A stretch of 53,154 nucleotides of DNA from an uncultured Solirubrobacterales bacterium. Its GTDB lineage: Bacteria; Actinomycetota; Thermoleophilia; Solirubrobacterales; 70-9. Positions 25,297-33,268 of the stretch are shown here, piece after piece. The notes below the pieces were generated by a model. The model was not told the origin of the DNA, did no database searches, and saw only the letters and a list, made by a program, of their open reading frames with translations. Within the stretch, counting starts at the first letter, position 1. Every line of letters begins with the position of its first letter. Made by a program: the position numbers and the translations under genes. The DNA is taken from positions 1 to 53,154 of the forward strand of contig CAIZLN010000017.1 of the NCBI GenBank assembly GCA_903933815.1, written 5' to 3'.

Positions 25297-25341
25297 ATGA
25301 ACGCTTCACATCACATCCAGACCGGCAGGCAGAGTTGGTAA
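25297..25341 (+). CDS. Possible 14-codon leader peptide before cmk
   Basis: ATG 25297 opens a 14-codon frame (MNASHHIQTGRQSW) whose TAA at 25339-25341 ends 2 nt after the proposed TTG start of cmk, in another frame. TACCAT at 25281-25286 could be the -10 box, 10 nt before this ATG. Translation of the leader could deliver ribosomes to the weak TTG of cmk. It is short enough to be chance, so this is a suggestion only. Confidence 0.22.
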   Translation: MNASHHIQTGRQSW

Positions 25342-25973
25342 TCGCAATCGACGGTCCGGCCGGTGCCGGGAAGTCAACCGTGGCCAGGGCGGTTGCGCAG
25401 GAACTCGGTTTCACCTACCTCGATTCCGGGGCGATGTACCGCTGCGTCGCACTGACCTGCCTCGAATGGGGGGCCGACCCCGAGAAGTCAGGTGAGGCGA
25501 CCTCAACCGCCGAGTCGATCCAGATCTCGTTCGAGGATGGCACTGTGTTGATCGACGGGGTGGACGTGAGTGAAGGGATCCGCACGCCTGAAGTAACCGA
25601 GGCTGCTTCAAAGGTTGCCGTCCACCCGGGCGTGCGCGCCGCGATGGTCAGTGAGCAGGGTCGACTGATCGCCGCAGGCAGGTACGTCGCAGAAGGCCGC
25701 GACATCGGCACCGTGGTCAGCCCGGACTCACCGCTCAAGGTGTTTCTCACTGCCAGTCCCGAGGTCCGCGCCGAGCGCCGGGCGGAGCAAACCGGGGCTG
25801 ATGCAGCCGAGATTCTCACCGCGCAGCTCGAGCGCGACCGCCGCGACACCGAGCGCGAGCACGGCGCACTCAAGGTTGCCGGTGATTCGGTCGAGATCGA
25901 CACTTCCGACCTCAGCCTTGAAGAGGTGGTCGGACGGGTGACCGCCCTGGCCCGCGATCGCGGACTGGCCTGA
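25335..25973 (+). CDS. cmk: Cytidylate kinase
   Basis: Cmk phosphorylates CMP and dCMP for nucleotide supply. The protein begins directly on the P-loop strand LVIAIDGPAGAGKSTVARAVA, then YLDSGAMYR and the AEGRDIGTVV signature, with ERRAEQTG late in the chain. There is no in-frame ATG upstream, so TTG 25335 (212 aa) is the likely start. The frame stays open back to 25191 but encodes nothing family-like. The stop is 2 nt before the der ATG. The cmk-der order is widely conserved. Confidence 0.93.
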   Translation: MVIAIDGPAGAGKSTVARAVAQELGFTYLDSGAMYRCVALTCLEWGADPEKSGEATSTAESIQISFEDGTVLIDGVDVSEGIRTPEVTEAASKVAVHPGVRAAMVSEQGRLIAAGRYVAEGRDIGTVVSPDSPLKVFLTASPEVRAERRAEQTGADAAEILTAQLERDRRDTEREHGALKVAGDSVEIDTSDLSLEEVVGRVTALARDRGLA

Positions 25974-25975
25974 TC

Positions 25976-27289
25976 ATGGCCTCAGTTCCCACAGTGGCCG
26001 TCGTCGGCTTCCCGAACGTGGGTAAGAGCACGCTGGTCAACCGTCTCGCGGGAGGCCGTGAAGCGGTTGTCCACAGCGAAGCAGGGGTCACTCGTGACCG
26101 CAAACGGGTCCGATGCGAGTGGAACGGTCTTGAGTTCGACCTGCTCGATACCGGCGGCATAGATCTCGAGGACGAATCCGAGATGGCCGCCGACATCCAG
26201 CGACAGGCCCGGCTCGGGATGGAGGAGGCCGACGCGATCGTATTGGTGACCGACGGAAAGTCGGGTCTGCGCTCGGGCGACACCGACATGGCCCGCAAGC
26301 TCTGGGACTCGCCGGTACCGGTGGTCCTGGTCGTGAACAAATCCGACCGGGCCGAGGATCAGTACGCGGCGGCAGAGTTTCATGCCTTGGGCCTGGGTGA
26401 GCCATTCCCGGTTTCCGCCACCCACGGAATGGGCAGTGGAGACCTGCTCGACCGAATCGTCGAAGCGCTGGGAGACAAGCCGCCCCGAATCGAAGATGAC
26501 GGCAGCGTGCGGGTGGCGGTAATCGGGCGTCCCAACGTTGGCAAGTCTTCGCTGGTCAACCGCATGCTTGGCGACGACCGGGTGATTGTCTCCGATGTGG
26601 CCGGAACAACACGTGATGCGATCGATACCGAGGTCGAGGTTGACGGTCGTCGATTAGTGCTGGTGGATACCGCTGGCCTGAGGCGCAAGTCGAAGGTCGC
26701 GGGTACGGTCGATCACTACGCGCAGCTCCGCTCAGAGCGGGCAATCGAGCGAGCCGACGTCGCGATCATCGTCTGTGACGCGTCCGAGGGTGTGCGCTCC
26801 GAGGACCTCAAGGCGGGAGAGATCGCCATGAAGGCTGGCTGCGCGACCCTGATAGTGATGAACAAGTGGGACATCACCGAAGCTGACATCGACGATACGC
26901 GAGCCCGGGTGGCCCGGAAAATGCGGCTCCGGCCCGACGTTGTCACCTGCTCAGCCAAGACCGGGCGAAACGTCGCCGGGCTGCTTTCGCGCGCTGCCGA
27001 GCTGGCAGATCGGGCCGCCCAGCGCATCCCGACTCCGGCGCTCAACCGCTTCGTAGCAGAGGTCGTAACCACAACGCCGCCGCCTTCCCGTCGTGGACGC
27101 CGTCTCAAGTTGCTCTACGCCGCCCAGATTGAGGTCAGCCCTCCCCGTTTTTCGATCCAGGTCAACGATCGAAGGCTGATCTTCAGGGACTGGGCCTACC
27201 ACCTCGAGAATCGCCTCCGGGACGCATACGGCCTTGAAGGCGTCCCCCTCGTTATCGACTACGTACCTCGCAGCCGTTCCTCGGATTAG
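25976..27289 (+). CDS. der: Ribosome-assembly GTPase Der (EngA)
   Basis: Der has two tandem GTPase domains and acts in 50S subunit assembly. Domain 1 shows GFPNVGKSTLVNRL (about residues 11-24), DTGGID and NKSD. Domain 2 shows GRPNVGKSSLVNRM (about 184-197), DTAGLRRKSK and NKWD. A KH-like C-terminal domain ends the 437-aa protein. It lies 2 nt after cmk and its stop touches a possible GTG start of metK, so cmk-der-metK may be one transcript. metK also has its own predicted -10 box inside this junction. Confidence 0.97.
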   Translation: MASVPTVAVVGFPNVGKSTLVNRLAGGREAVVHSEAGVTRDRKRVRCEWNGLEFDLLDTGGIDLEDESEMAADIQRQARLGMEEADAIVLVTDGKSGLRSGDTDMARKLWDSPVPVVLVVNKSDRAEDQYAAAEFHALGLGEPFPVSATHGMGSGDLLDRIVEALGDKPPRIEDDGSVRVAVIGRPNVGKSSLVNRMLGDDRVIVSDVAGTTRDAIDTEVEVDGRRLVLVDTAGLRRKSKVAGTVDHYAQLRSERAIERADVAIIVCDASEGVRSEDLKAGEIAMKAGCATLIVMNKWDITEADIDDTRARVARKMRLRPDVVTCSAKTGRNVAGLLSRAAELADRAAQRIPTPALNRFVAEVVTTTPPPSRRGRRLKLLYAAQIEVSPPRFSIQVNDRRLIFRDWAYHLENRLRDAYGLEGVPLVIDYVPRSRSSD

Positions 27290-27294
27290 GTGAA

Positions 27295-27300
27295 TAGGCT
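27295..27300 (+). promoter_or_regulatory. Predicted leaderless -10 box of metK
   Basis: TAGGCT ends 7 nt before the ATG at 27308, with GCCGGGA between. It favours that ATG over the GTG at 27290. No clear -35 box. No SAM riboswitch is possible in this space because der ends at 27289. Confidence 0.42.
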
Positions 27301-27307
27301 GCCGGGA

Positions 27308-28552
27308 ATGGAATCATCATTCTTCAGAGCCCCTGACCTCGCCGAGGGTGAGCACCTGTTCACTTCGGAGTCGGTCACCGAAGGCCATCCAGACAAGATC
27401 GCGGACAAGGTCTCAGACACCATTCTTGATGCCTGTCTTGAGCAGGATCCCTCGTCCAGGGTCGCCTGTGAGACCCTGGTCAACACGGGGATGGCAGTCA
27501 TCTCCGGGGAGCTTTCGACCGACGCGCAGATCGATGTCACTGATTTGGTGCGCAAGACTATCTGCGAGATCGGCTACGACAACGGAGATGTCGGTTACGA
27601 CGGCAACAGCATCGCCGTGCTGGTTGCTCTTGACAAGCAGTCCCCGGATATCGCCAAAGGTGTTGACGAGGGCATCGAGGCCCGGATAGGTGGTTCTGAG
27701 GACCGCTACGATGCCGAAGGCGCGGGCGATCAGGGCATGATGTTCGGATACGCAACCTCCGAGACCGAGGCGCTGATGCCGATGCCGATCCAGATCGCCC
27801 ATCGGCTTTCGGAGCGGCTTGCCCTGGTGCGGAAGAACGGCACACTGGACTACCTGCGGCCGGACGGCAAGACCCAGGTGACCGTGCGTTACGCCGATGG
27901 TCGCCCGGTGGCGATCGAGCAGGTCCTGATCTCGACCCAGCACGATGAAGGCATTGACAACAAGGACACTCTCAGGCCAGATCTCTGGGAGAACGTAATC
28001 CTGCCTGTGCTTACTGAGGATTACGGCAACCTGCTCGATGAGGCCAGGCTCTTCAAGGACATGCTGATCAACCCGACCGGCATTTTCGTGATTGGCGGTC
28101 CGGTAGGAGACGCAGGTCTTACCGGTCGAAAGATCATCGTTGACACCTACGGCGGCGCCGCCCGTCACGGTGGCGGTGCCTTCTCCGGCAAGGACCCGTC
28201 CAAGGTTGACCGCTCAGCCGCCTACGCTGCTCGCTACGCAGCCAAGAATGTGGTCGCAGCAGGACTGGCAGAGCGCTGCGAGGTGCAGGTGGCCTATGCG
28301 ATCGGCGTGGCTCATCCCGTCTCGGTCATGGTTGAGACTTTTGGCACCGGCAAGCTGCCCGACTTCCAGCTTTCGAAGATCGTCACAGACGAGTTCGACC
28401 TGAGACCTGTCGCCTTCAGGGAGTACCTGGACCTTCACCGCCCGATCTATCGCGAAACTGCTGCCTACGGACATTTCGGGCGAAGCAACGAGAACTTCAC
28501 GTGGGAGCGCACCGATCGTGCCCAGCTGCTCAGGGATGTGGCTGGCGCCTGA
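27308..28552 (+). CDS. metK: S-adenosylmethionine synthetase
   Basis: MetK makes S-adenosylmethionine from methionine and ATP in the cytoplasm. Signatures are [18 protein letters not shown] (ATP and metal site), [12 protein letters not shown], and [22 protein letters not shown]. Length is 414 aa from ATG 27308, or 420 aa from a GTG at 27290 that directly follows the der stop. The ATG has a -10 box at leaderless distance, and GCCGGGA could also serve as a weak ribosome site. It is followed by a 314-bp region and then the converging pgi gene. Confidence 0.95.
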   Translation: MESSFFRAPDLAEGEHLFTSESVTEGHPDKIADKVSDTILDACLEQDPSSRVACETLVNTGMAVISGELSTDAQIDVTDLVRKTICEIGYDNGDVGYDGNSIAVLVALDKQSPDIAKGVDEGIEARIGGSEDRYDAEGAGDQGMMFGYATSETEALMPMPIQIAHRLSERLALVRKNGTLDYLRPDGKTQVTVRYADGRPVAIEQVLISTQHDEGIDNKDTLRPDLWENVILPVLTEDYGNLLDEARLFKDMLINPTGIFVIGGPVGDAGLTGRKIIVDTYGGAARHGGGAFSGKDPSKVDRSAAYAARYAAKNVVAAGLAERCEVQVAYAIGVAHPVSVMVETFGTGKLPDFQLSKIVTDEFDLRPVAFREYLDLHRPIYRETAAYGHFGRSNENFTWERTDRAQLLRDVAGA

Positions 28553-28866
28553 GACGGGTCGGCTGTCCAGGCTGACGAAACGGATGACGGGGCTCGACCG
28601 GAGTGAGCGAGCTGGTCGATCAGCGAAGTCTTGCCGATTGCCTCAGGTGTGGACAGATGCTGTTCTGCAGCGGGAAAAGTAAGTGGAGAACGAGTCGACC
28701 AGGATTGTTTTCATGCGGACAATCAAGGTTGGGCAGCGCAAAGTCGCACGGCTGCCTGCGCATGAACAACTCACGGGTCCGGGCCCTTGTAAAAATCATG
28801 AAGGGAACGGCAGTCAGGATCCGTCGCTGAGGTGGGTTCCGATCAAAGACACGGGACCCCGCTTCC
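28553..28866. other. 314-bp convergent intergenic region between metK and pgi
   Basis: Both flanking genes end here. One stem is visible: TCGACC (28594-28599) with GGTCGA (28614-28619). The stretch around 28680-28810 is less GC-rich than its surroundings. Two short frames cross it (28603-28830 and 28683-28916), but neither has a good ribosome site, and their residues resemble nothing I know. I found no tRNA fold, no terminator with a T-run and no mobile-element ends. Confidence 0.5.
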
Positions 28867-30528
28867 TCAGGAAAGGCCTTTGGCGCGGCGGTAACGGCGG
28901 ATCAGGCTCGAGGTAGAGGTGTCGTGCCCGAGATCTGGGACATCTGCCGATTCCAGTTCAGGGATTATCTTTCGGGCCAGGACCTTGCCTAGCTCGACTC
29001 CCCACTGATCGAAGGAATCGATCCCCCAGACCGCCCCCTGGGTAAAGACCGAGTGCTCGTAGAAGGCGACCAGCGCGCCGAGTGACCTGGGTGTCAGACG
29101 ATCCACCATGATCGTGTTTGTCGGCCTGTTTCCGACGAAGGTCTTGTGAGGGACGAGTGCCTCGGCGACACCTTCGGCCTGGAGCTCCTCCGGGGTCTTG
29201 CCGAAGGCGAGTGCCTCGGCCTGTGCGAACACATTCGAAATCAACAGGTCCTGATGATTGCCAAGCGGACTGAGAGCATGCGCGAAGCCGATGAAGTCGC
29301 ACGGGATCAGTTCGGTTCCCTGATGAATCAGCTGGTAGAAGGAGTGCTGACCGTTGGTCCCCGCTTCACCCCAGAAGACTGCGCCGGTCTGCCAGGAAAC
29401 CTGTTCGCCAGCGAGAGTCACGCTCTTTCCGTTCGACTCCATGGTCAACTGCTGCAGGTAGGCGGGGAAACGGTGGAGGTACTCGCTGTAGGGCAGCACA
29501 GCCTGGGTTCGGGTTCCAAAGAAATTTCGATACCAGAGGCTCAGCAGCCCGTGGATCGCCGGGAGATTCCGTGTCAGAGGGGTTTCGCGGAAGTGCTCGT
29601 CCATTTCGTGGAATCCGTCGAGCATGTCCTGAAATCGGTCGGGGCCGATCGCCAGCATCGTCGAGAGGCCGATCGCCGAGTCCATCGAGTAGCGCCCGCC
29701 AACCCAGTCCCAGAAGCCGAACATGTTTCCGGTATCGATACCGAACTCCGAGACACCCTCGGCATTGGTCGAGACAGCGACAAAGTGCCGGGCGACGGCG
29801 TCTTTGTCTCCGCCGAGTCCGGCCAGGCACCACTCGCGGGCGGTGTGAGCATTGGTCATCGTCTCAAGCGTGGTGAAGGTTTTCGAGCAGACGACGAAAA
29901 GGGTTTCTGCCGGGTCCAGATCCCGAGTCGACTCGTGGAAGTCGGCTCCATCCACATTGGAGACGAACCGGAAGGTCAGGTCGCGCATTGAGTAGCCCTT
30001 CAGCGCTTCATAGGCCATCACCGGCCCGAGGTCTGAGCCGCCGATCCCGATATTGACGACGTTGCGGATCGCCTTCCCGGTGTGCCCGAGCCAACGACCG
30101 GAGCGGACCTCTTCGCTGAAAGCGGACATCCGCTTGAGTACTGCGTGAACTTCCTTGACCACATCGACTCCATCGATGATGAGCGATCGGCTGGAGGGCA
30201 TGCGCAGGGCGACATGGAGCACCGATCGGTCCTCGGAAACATTGATCCTCTCGCCGGCGAACATCGCCTCCCGGCGGGCGGGCATCGACGCCTCCTCGGC
30301 CACTGCCGCCAGCAGGGGAAGGGTCTCCACGGTTATCCGGTTCTTTGAGTAGTCGAAGTAGAGGCCGGCGGCTTCGGCGACCAGGTTCTCCGGCGCGGGC
30401 GGTGCCTCCGGACCGCTTTCTCCGCGACCGGGGTGGTCCCTGAAGAGCTCCCTCAGGTGGACCTGAGCGATCCTCTCATGATGGCCCGCGAGAGTCTTCC
30501 AGGCGGAAGTCTCCGTGAGCCCCGGCAT
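28867..30528 (-). CDS. pgi: Glucose-6-phosphate isomerase
   Basis: Pgi interconverts glucose-6-P and fructose-6-P. In the 553-aa protein [73 protein letters not shown] and [14 protein letters not shown] cover the family signatures and the catalytic Glu and His. The start is ATG with its A at 30528 ([10 protein letters not shown]), 4 nt after the tkt stop. The open frame reaches 30630 inside tkt without family-like residues. The tkt-pgi pair links the pentose phosphate pathway with glycolysis. Confidence 0.95.
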   Translation of the reverse strand: MPGLTETSAWKTLAGHHERIAQVHLRELFRDHPGRGESGPEAPPAPENLVAEAAGLYFDYSKNRITVETLPLLAAVAEEASMPARREAMFAGERINVSEDRSVLHVALRMPSSRSLIIDGVDVVKEVHAVLKRMSAFSEEVRSGRWLGHTGKAIRNVVNIGIGGSDLGPVMAYEALKGYSMRDLTFRFVSNVDGADFHESTRDLDPAETLFVVCSKTFTTLETMTNAHTAREWCLAGLGGDKDAVARHFVAVSTNAEGVSEFGIDTGNMFGFWDWVGGRYSMDSAIGLSTMLAIGPDRFQDMLDGFHEMDEHFRETPLTRNLPAIHGLLSLWYRNFFGTRTQAVLPYSEYLHRFPAYLQQLTMESNGKSVTLAGEQVSWQTGAVFWGEAGTNGQHSFYQLIHQGTELIPCDFIGFAHALSPLGNHQDLLISNVFAQAEALAFGKTPEELQAEGVAEALVPHKTFVGNRPTNTIMVDRLTPRSLGALVAFYEHSVFTQGAVWGIDSFDQWGVELGKVLARKIIPELESADVPDLGHDTSTSSLIRRYRRAKGLS

Positions 30529-30532
30529 GGGC

Positions 30533-32590
30533 TCAGCCCGCCCCGGCGATCTGGTCCTTGGCGGCCTCGACCACGCGGTCGGGCGTGAAGCCGAAGAACT
30601 TCTGCAGGTCCTTGAACGGGGCGGATGCACCGAAGGTGGTCATGCCGATCATCGTGCCGTTCTCGCCCACATACCTCTCCCAGCCCATGGTCGAAGCCTG
30701 TTCGATCCCCACTCTGGCCGTCACTGAAGACGGAAGCACTGACTCGCGGTACTCCTCGCCCTGAGAGTCAAAGATGAACCAGGACGGCAGGCTTACCACG
30801 CGTGAGTTGATTCCCTCGATTACCAGCGTCTCGTGGGCCTCCAGGGCCACATGGACTTCACTGCCGGTGGCAATCAGAATCACGTCGGGCTTGCCATCAC
30901 AGTCTGCGATCACGTAGCCGCCCCGGGCCAGTCCTGAGGCCGATCCGTACTTCTCGCGGTCGATCACTGGCACGTTCTGTCGGGTCAAAACCAGTGCCGT
31001 CGGCTGTTCTTTGCGGGGCATGATCACCTTCCAGGCTTCCGCGACTTCATTGGCATCGGCTGGCCGGATCACGTCGAGCTGAGGGATCGCGCGCAGAGAC
31101 GCAAGCTGCTCCACCGGCTGGTGGGTGGGTCCGTCTTCCCCGAGGCCGATCGAGTCATGGGTGAGCCAGTGGACTACCGGCTGCTCCATCAGAGCCGAGA
31201 GGCGGATCGCCGGTCGAGCGTAGTCGGAGAAGATCAGGTAGGTGGACCAGACCGGTCGCATCCCGCTGAGTGCCATCCCGTTGGCCATGGCGGCCGACTC
31301 GTGCTCACGCACGCCGAGGTGAATGCCGTGGCCGGAGCGTGAGCCTGGCTCGAACACCCCGGAAACCTCTGGGGAGAGACCGCTTGAGGCCGATCCCGTG
31401 AGGTCCGCCGAGCCGCTCATCAGCCAGGGCACACGGGGAGCGATTGCGTTCAGCGTCTTCTGGGCCGCCTTGCGCGTGGCAATCTGGTCACCGGTATCGA
31501 AAGACGGGATGTCGGAGTCCCATCCTTCAGGCAGGTCCCCGGCAAGCATCAGACCAATGTCCTTGCGCGTTTCCGGGGAGGCGGCATCGAACTTCTGACG
31601 CCAGGCCGCACTCAGTCTGGCGCCACGGGCGCCGATCCCGTTGCTGAAGTTGGGGTAGACGCCGTCGGGGACGAGAAAGTGGGCATCCTCGGGCCATCCG
31701 TATGCCTCTTTGGTCAGGATGGTCTCCGCAGCACCGAGCGGGTTGCCGTGCACGTCGGCCGTGTCGACCTTGTTTGGCGAGCCATACCCGATGTGACTGT
31801 GGACGATGATCATCGTCGGACGGTCCTTCTCGGCCTTGAACCCGTCCAGTGCCCGGCCGATTTCGTCGAGGTCGTTGGCGTCGTGTACGTGGTGCACGAC
31901 CCAGCCGTTGGCCTGGAAGCGGGCATCAACATCCTCAGTGAAAGCGAGGTCGGTGCTGCCGTCGATGGTGATCCTGTTGCTGTCGTAGATCCAGCAGAGA
32001 TTGTGGAGCTGCTGGTGACCGGCCAGGGATGCCGCCTCCTGGGATACGCCTTCCATCAGGTCGCCGTCACCGCAGACGGTGTAGACGTCGTAGTCGAAGA
32101 GGTCCTCGCCGAAGACCGAACGCTTCCAGAGGCCGGCGACAGCCATGCCGACCGAGGTCGCCACGCCCTGGCCGAGCGGCCCGGTCGTGGTCTCGACGCC
32201 GGTGGTGATGTGGGACTCCGGGTGGCCGGGGGTCGATGAGCCGAGCTGGCGGAAGTTCCTGATGTCTTCGAGGCTGATCGAGGGCTCGTCGAGCACGGTT
32301 CCGTCGTGGTCGACCTTCCTGACGCCAGCGAGGTGGATCAGCGAGTAAAGGAGCATCGAAGCGTGACCGGCCGAGAGCACGAAGCGGTCCCGGTTGGGCC
32401 AATGCGGGTCGGCGGGGTCGTAGCGCAGGTAGTCCTGCCAGATCTTGAGCCCCAGCGGGGCGAGCGCCATCGCCGTCCCCGGGTGTCCGGAGTTGGCCCT
32501 GTCGATCGCGTCGATCGAAAGGGTCCGGATGGTGTTGATGCTCAGCTGGTCAGGACTCTGGGATTCAAGGGTGTCGGTCACGCGCGGCAT
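30533..32590 (-). CDS. tkt: Transketolase
   Basis: Transketolase moves two-carbon ketol units in the pentose phosphate pathway with TPP. It supplies erythrose-4-P, a substrate of AroF encoded elsewhere in this window. Motifs in order are [14 protein letters not shown] (N-terminus), [13 protein letters not shown] (TPP/Mg binding) and, in the pyrimidine domain, SGSADLTGS and [17 protein letters not shown], then [24 protein letters not shown]. Length is 685 aa. The ATG has no strong ribosome site (GTTAGG immediately before). The gene lies 83 nt downstream of the PH-domain gene and 4 nt before pgi, so at least tkt-pgi form an operon. Confidence 0.96.
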   Translation of the reverse strand: MPRVTDTLESQSPDQLSINTIRTLSIDAIDRANSGHPGTAMALAPLGLKIWQDYLRYDPADPHWPNRDRFVLSAGHASMLLYSLIHLAGVRKVDHDGTVLDEPSISLEDIRNFRQLGSSTPGHPESHITTGVETTTGPLGQGVATSVGMAVAGLWKRSVFGEDLFDYDVYTVCGDGDLMEGVSQEAASLAGHQQLHNLCWIYDSNRITIDGSTDLAFTEDVDARFQANGWVVHHVHDANDLDEIGRALDGFKAEKDRPTMIIVHSHIGYGSPNKVDTADVHGNPLGAAETILTKEAYGWPEDAHFLVPDGVYPNFSNGIGARGARLSAAWRQKFDAASPETRKDIGLMLAGDLPEGWDSDIPSFDTGDQIATRKAAQKTLNAIAPRVPWLMSGSADLTGSASSGLSPEVSGVFEPGSRSGHGIHLGVREHESAAMANGMALSGMRPVWSTYLIFSDYARPAIRLSALMEQPVVHWLTHDSIGLGEDGPTHQPVEQLASLRAIPQLDVIRPADANEVAEAWKVIMPRKEQPTALVLTRQNVPVIDREKYGSASGLARGGYVIADCDGKPDVILIATGSEVHVALEAHETLVIEGINSRVVSLPSWFIFDSQGEEYRESVLPSSVTARVGIEQASTMGWERYVGENGTMIGMTTFGASAPFKDLQKFFGFTPDRVVEAAKDQIAGAG

Positions 32591-32673
32591 CCTAACGCGA
32601 TTGCGACAGGATCATGATCACGTACGGTGAACACCGGTCGGACCTTCGGCAGGTGGTTGATCACGCTTCCGGC

Positions 32674-33177
32674 TCAGTAGCTGTCACTGGGGTGACCGAG
32701 TCCGTGTGACCCGGCAGCCCCGGCGGAGGTGGCTTTGTCGACCTGGGTGACTACTTCCTGAGGGTTGGCCACCCCGCTGAATACAAAGGTGTTCTCCGCA
32801 TCCGAGGCGGTGTCGAAATCGACAGACCCGACATTGAGCATGCGCTCGAAGGCAGTCTGGCTGTAGCTGACATTCTGCACGCGCTCGAGGCGGGTTTCCT
32901 GAATGTCGCGGGCGACAATCCCCCGTTTGATGTTCAGGCGGCGGTTGGTGATCGTGTAGATCGTGGCCATTCGCCTCACAAAGCCGATAACTACGGTGAA
33001 TCCAAGCACCACCAGCAGGATCATGAAGATGGCAAAGAAGCCCTGACCGACCAGCTTGGCGACCAGCGCGATAACGATTGCGATCAGCAGGCCCTTCAGG
33101 TAGAAGGCGAGGATCGAGCGCCAGGAGGGATGCCCCTGGAAGATGATCTGCTCACCCGGACTGGGAGTGAATGACAT
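32674..33177 (-). CDS. PH-domain (bPH2/YdbS-like) membrane protein
   Basis: The 167-aa protein has a short N-terminus (SFTPSPGEQIIFQGHPSWRS), two close hydrophobic spans at about residues 22-62, and then a bacterial PH-like domain. Its family pattern is YTITNRRLNIKRGIVARDIQETRLERVQNV, followed by FERMLNVGSVDFDTA, which matches DUF304/bPH_2. The biochemical role of the family is not well defined. The start is ATG with its A at 33177; the longer open frame to 33276 overlaps the divergent priA promoter. It is transcribed away from priA and towards tkt. Confidence 0.82.
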   Translation of the reverse strand: MSFTPSPGEQIIFQGHPSWRSILAFYLKGLLIAIVIALVAKLVGQGFFAIFMILLVVLGFTVVIGFVRRMATIYTITNRRLNIKRGIVARDIQETRLERVQNVSYSQTAFERMLNVGSVDFDTASDAENTFVFSGVANPQEVVTQVDKATSAGAAGSHGLGHPSDSY

Positions 33178-33184
33178 GCCGGCC

Positions 33185-33190
33185 AGCATA
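33185..33190 (-). promoter_or_regulatory. Predicted leaderless -10 box of the PH-domain gene
   Basis: On the reverse strand TATGCT ends 7 nt before the ATG at 33177. It lies in the 91-bp divergent gap shared with priA. Confidence 0.45.
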
Positions 33191-33256
33191 TTCGACCTCG
33201 GTGGGCCGTGGGTGACGGAATCTGCCGCCGGGCTTCGCCCCGTCCGGCCCTGGTCG

Positions 33257-33262
33257 TACCTT
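33257..33262 (+). promoter_or_regulatory. Predicted leaderless -10 box of priA
   Basis: TACCTT ends 6 nt before the GTG at 33269, with TGGCTG between. It supports that start over longer alternatives. Confidence 0.45.
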
Positions 33263-33268
33263 TGGCTG

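Noticed and set aside
24103-25341. 412-aa forward open frame opposite the PlsC-like gene
   Set aside because: The reverse strand carries the HxxxxD and EGTR acyltransferase motifs; the forward translation is composition-driven. Only its last 14 codons are considered, as a possible leader.
28603-28830. 75-aa Cys-containing frame after metK
   Set aside because: No family resemblance, weak start context, and an overlapping alternative frame of similar length. Not enough to call a gene.
32583-32595. TAGGAT as a leaderless -10 box for tkt
   Set aside because: The box overlaps the ATG itself, so transcription would begin inside the coding region.
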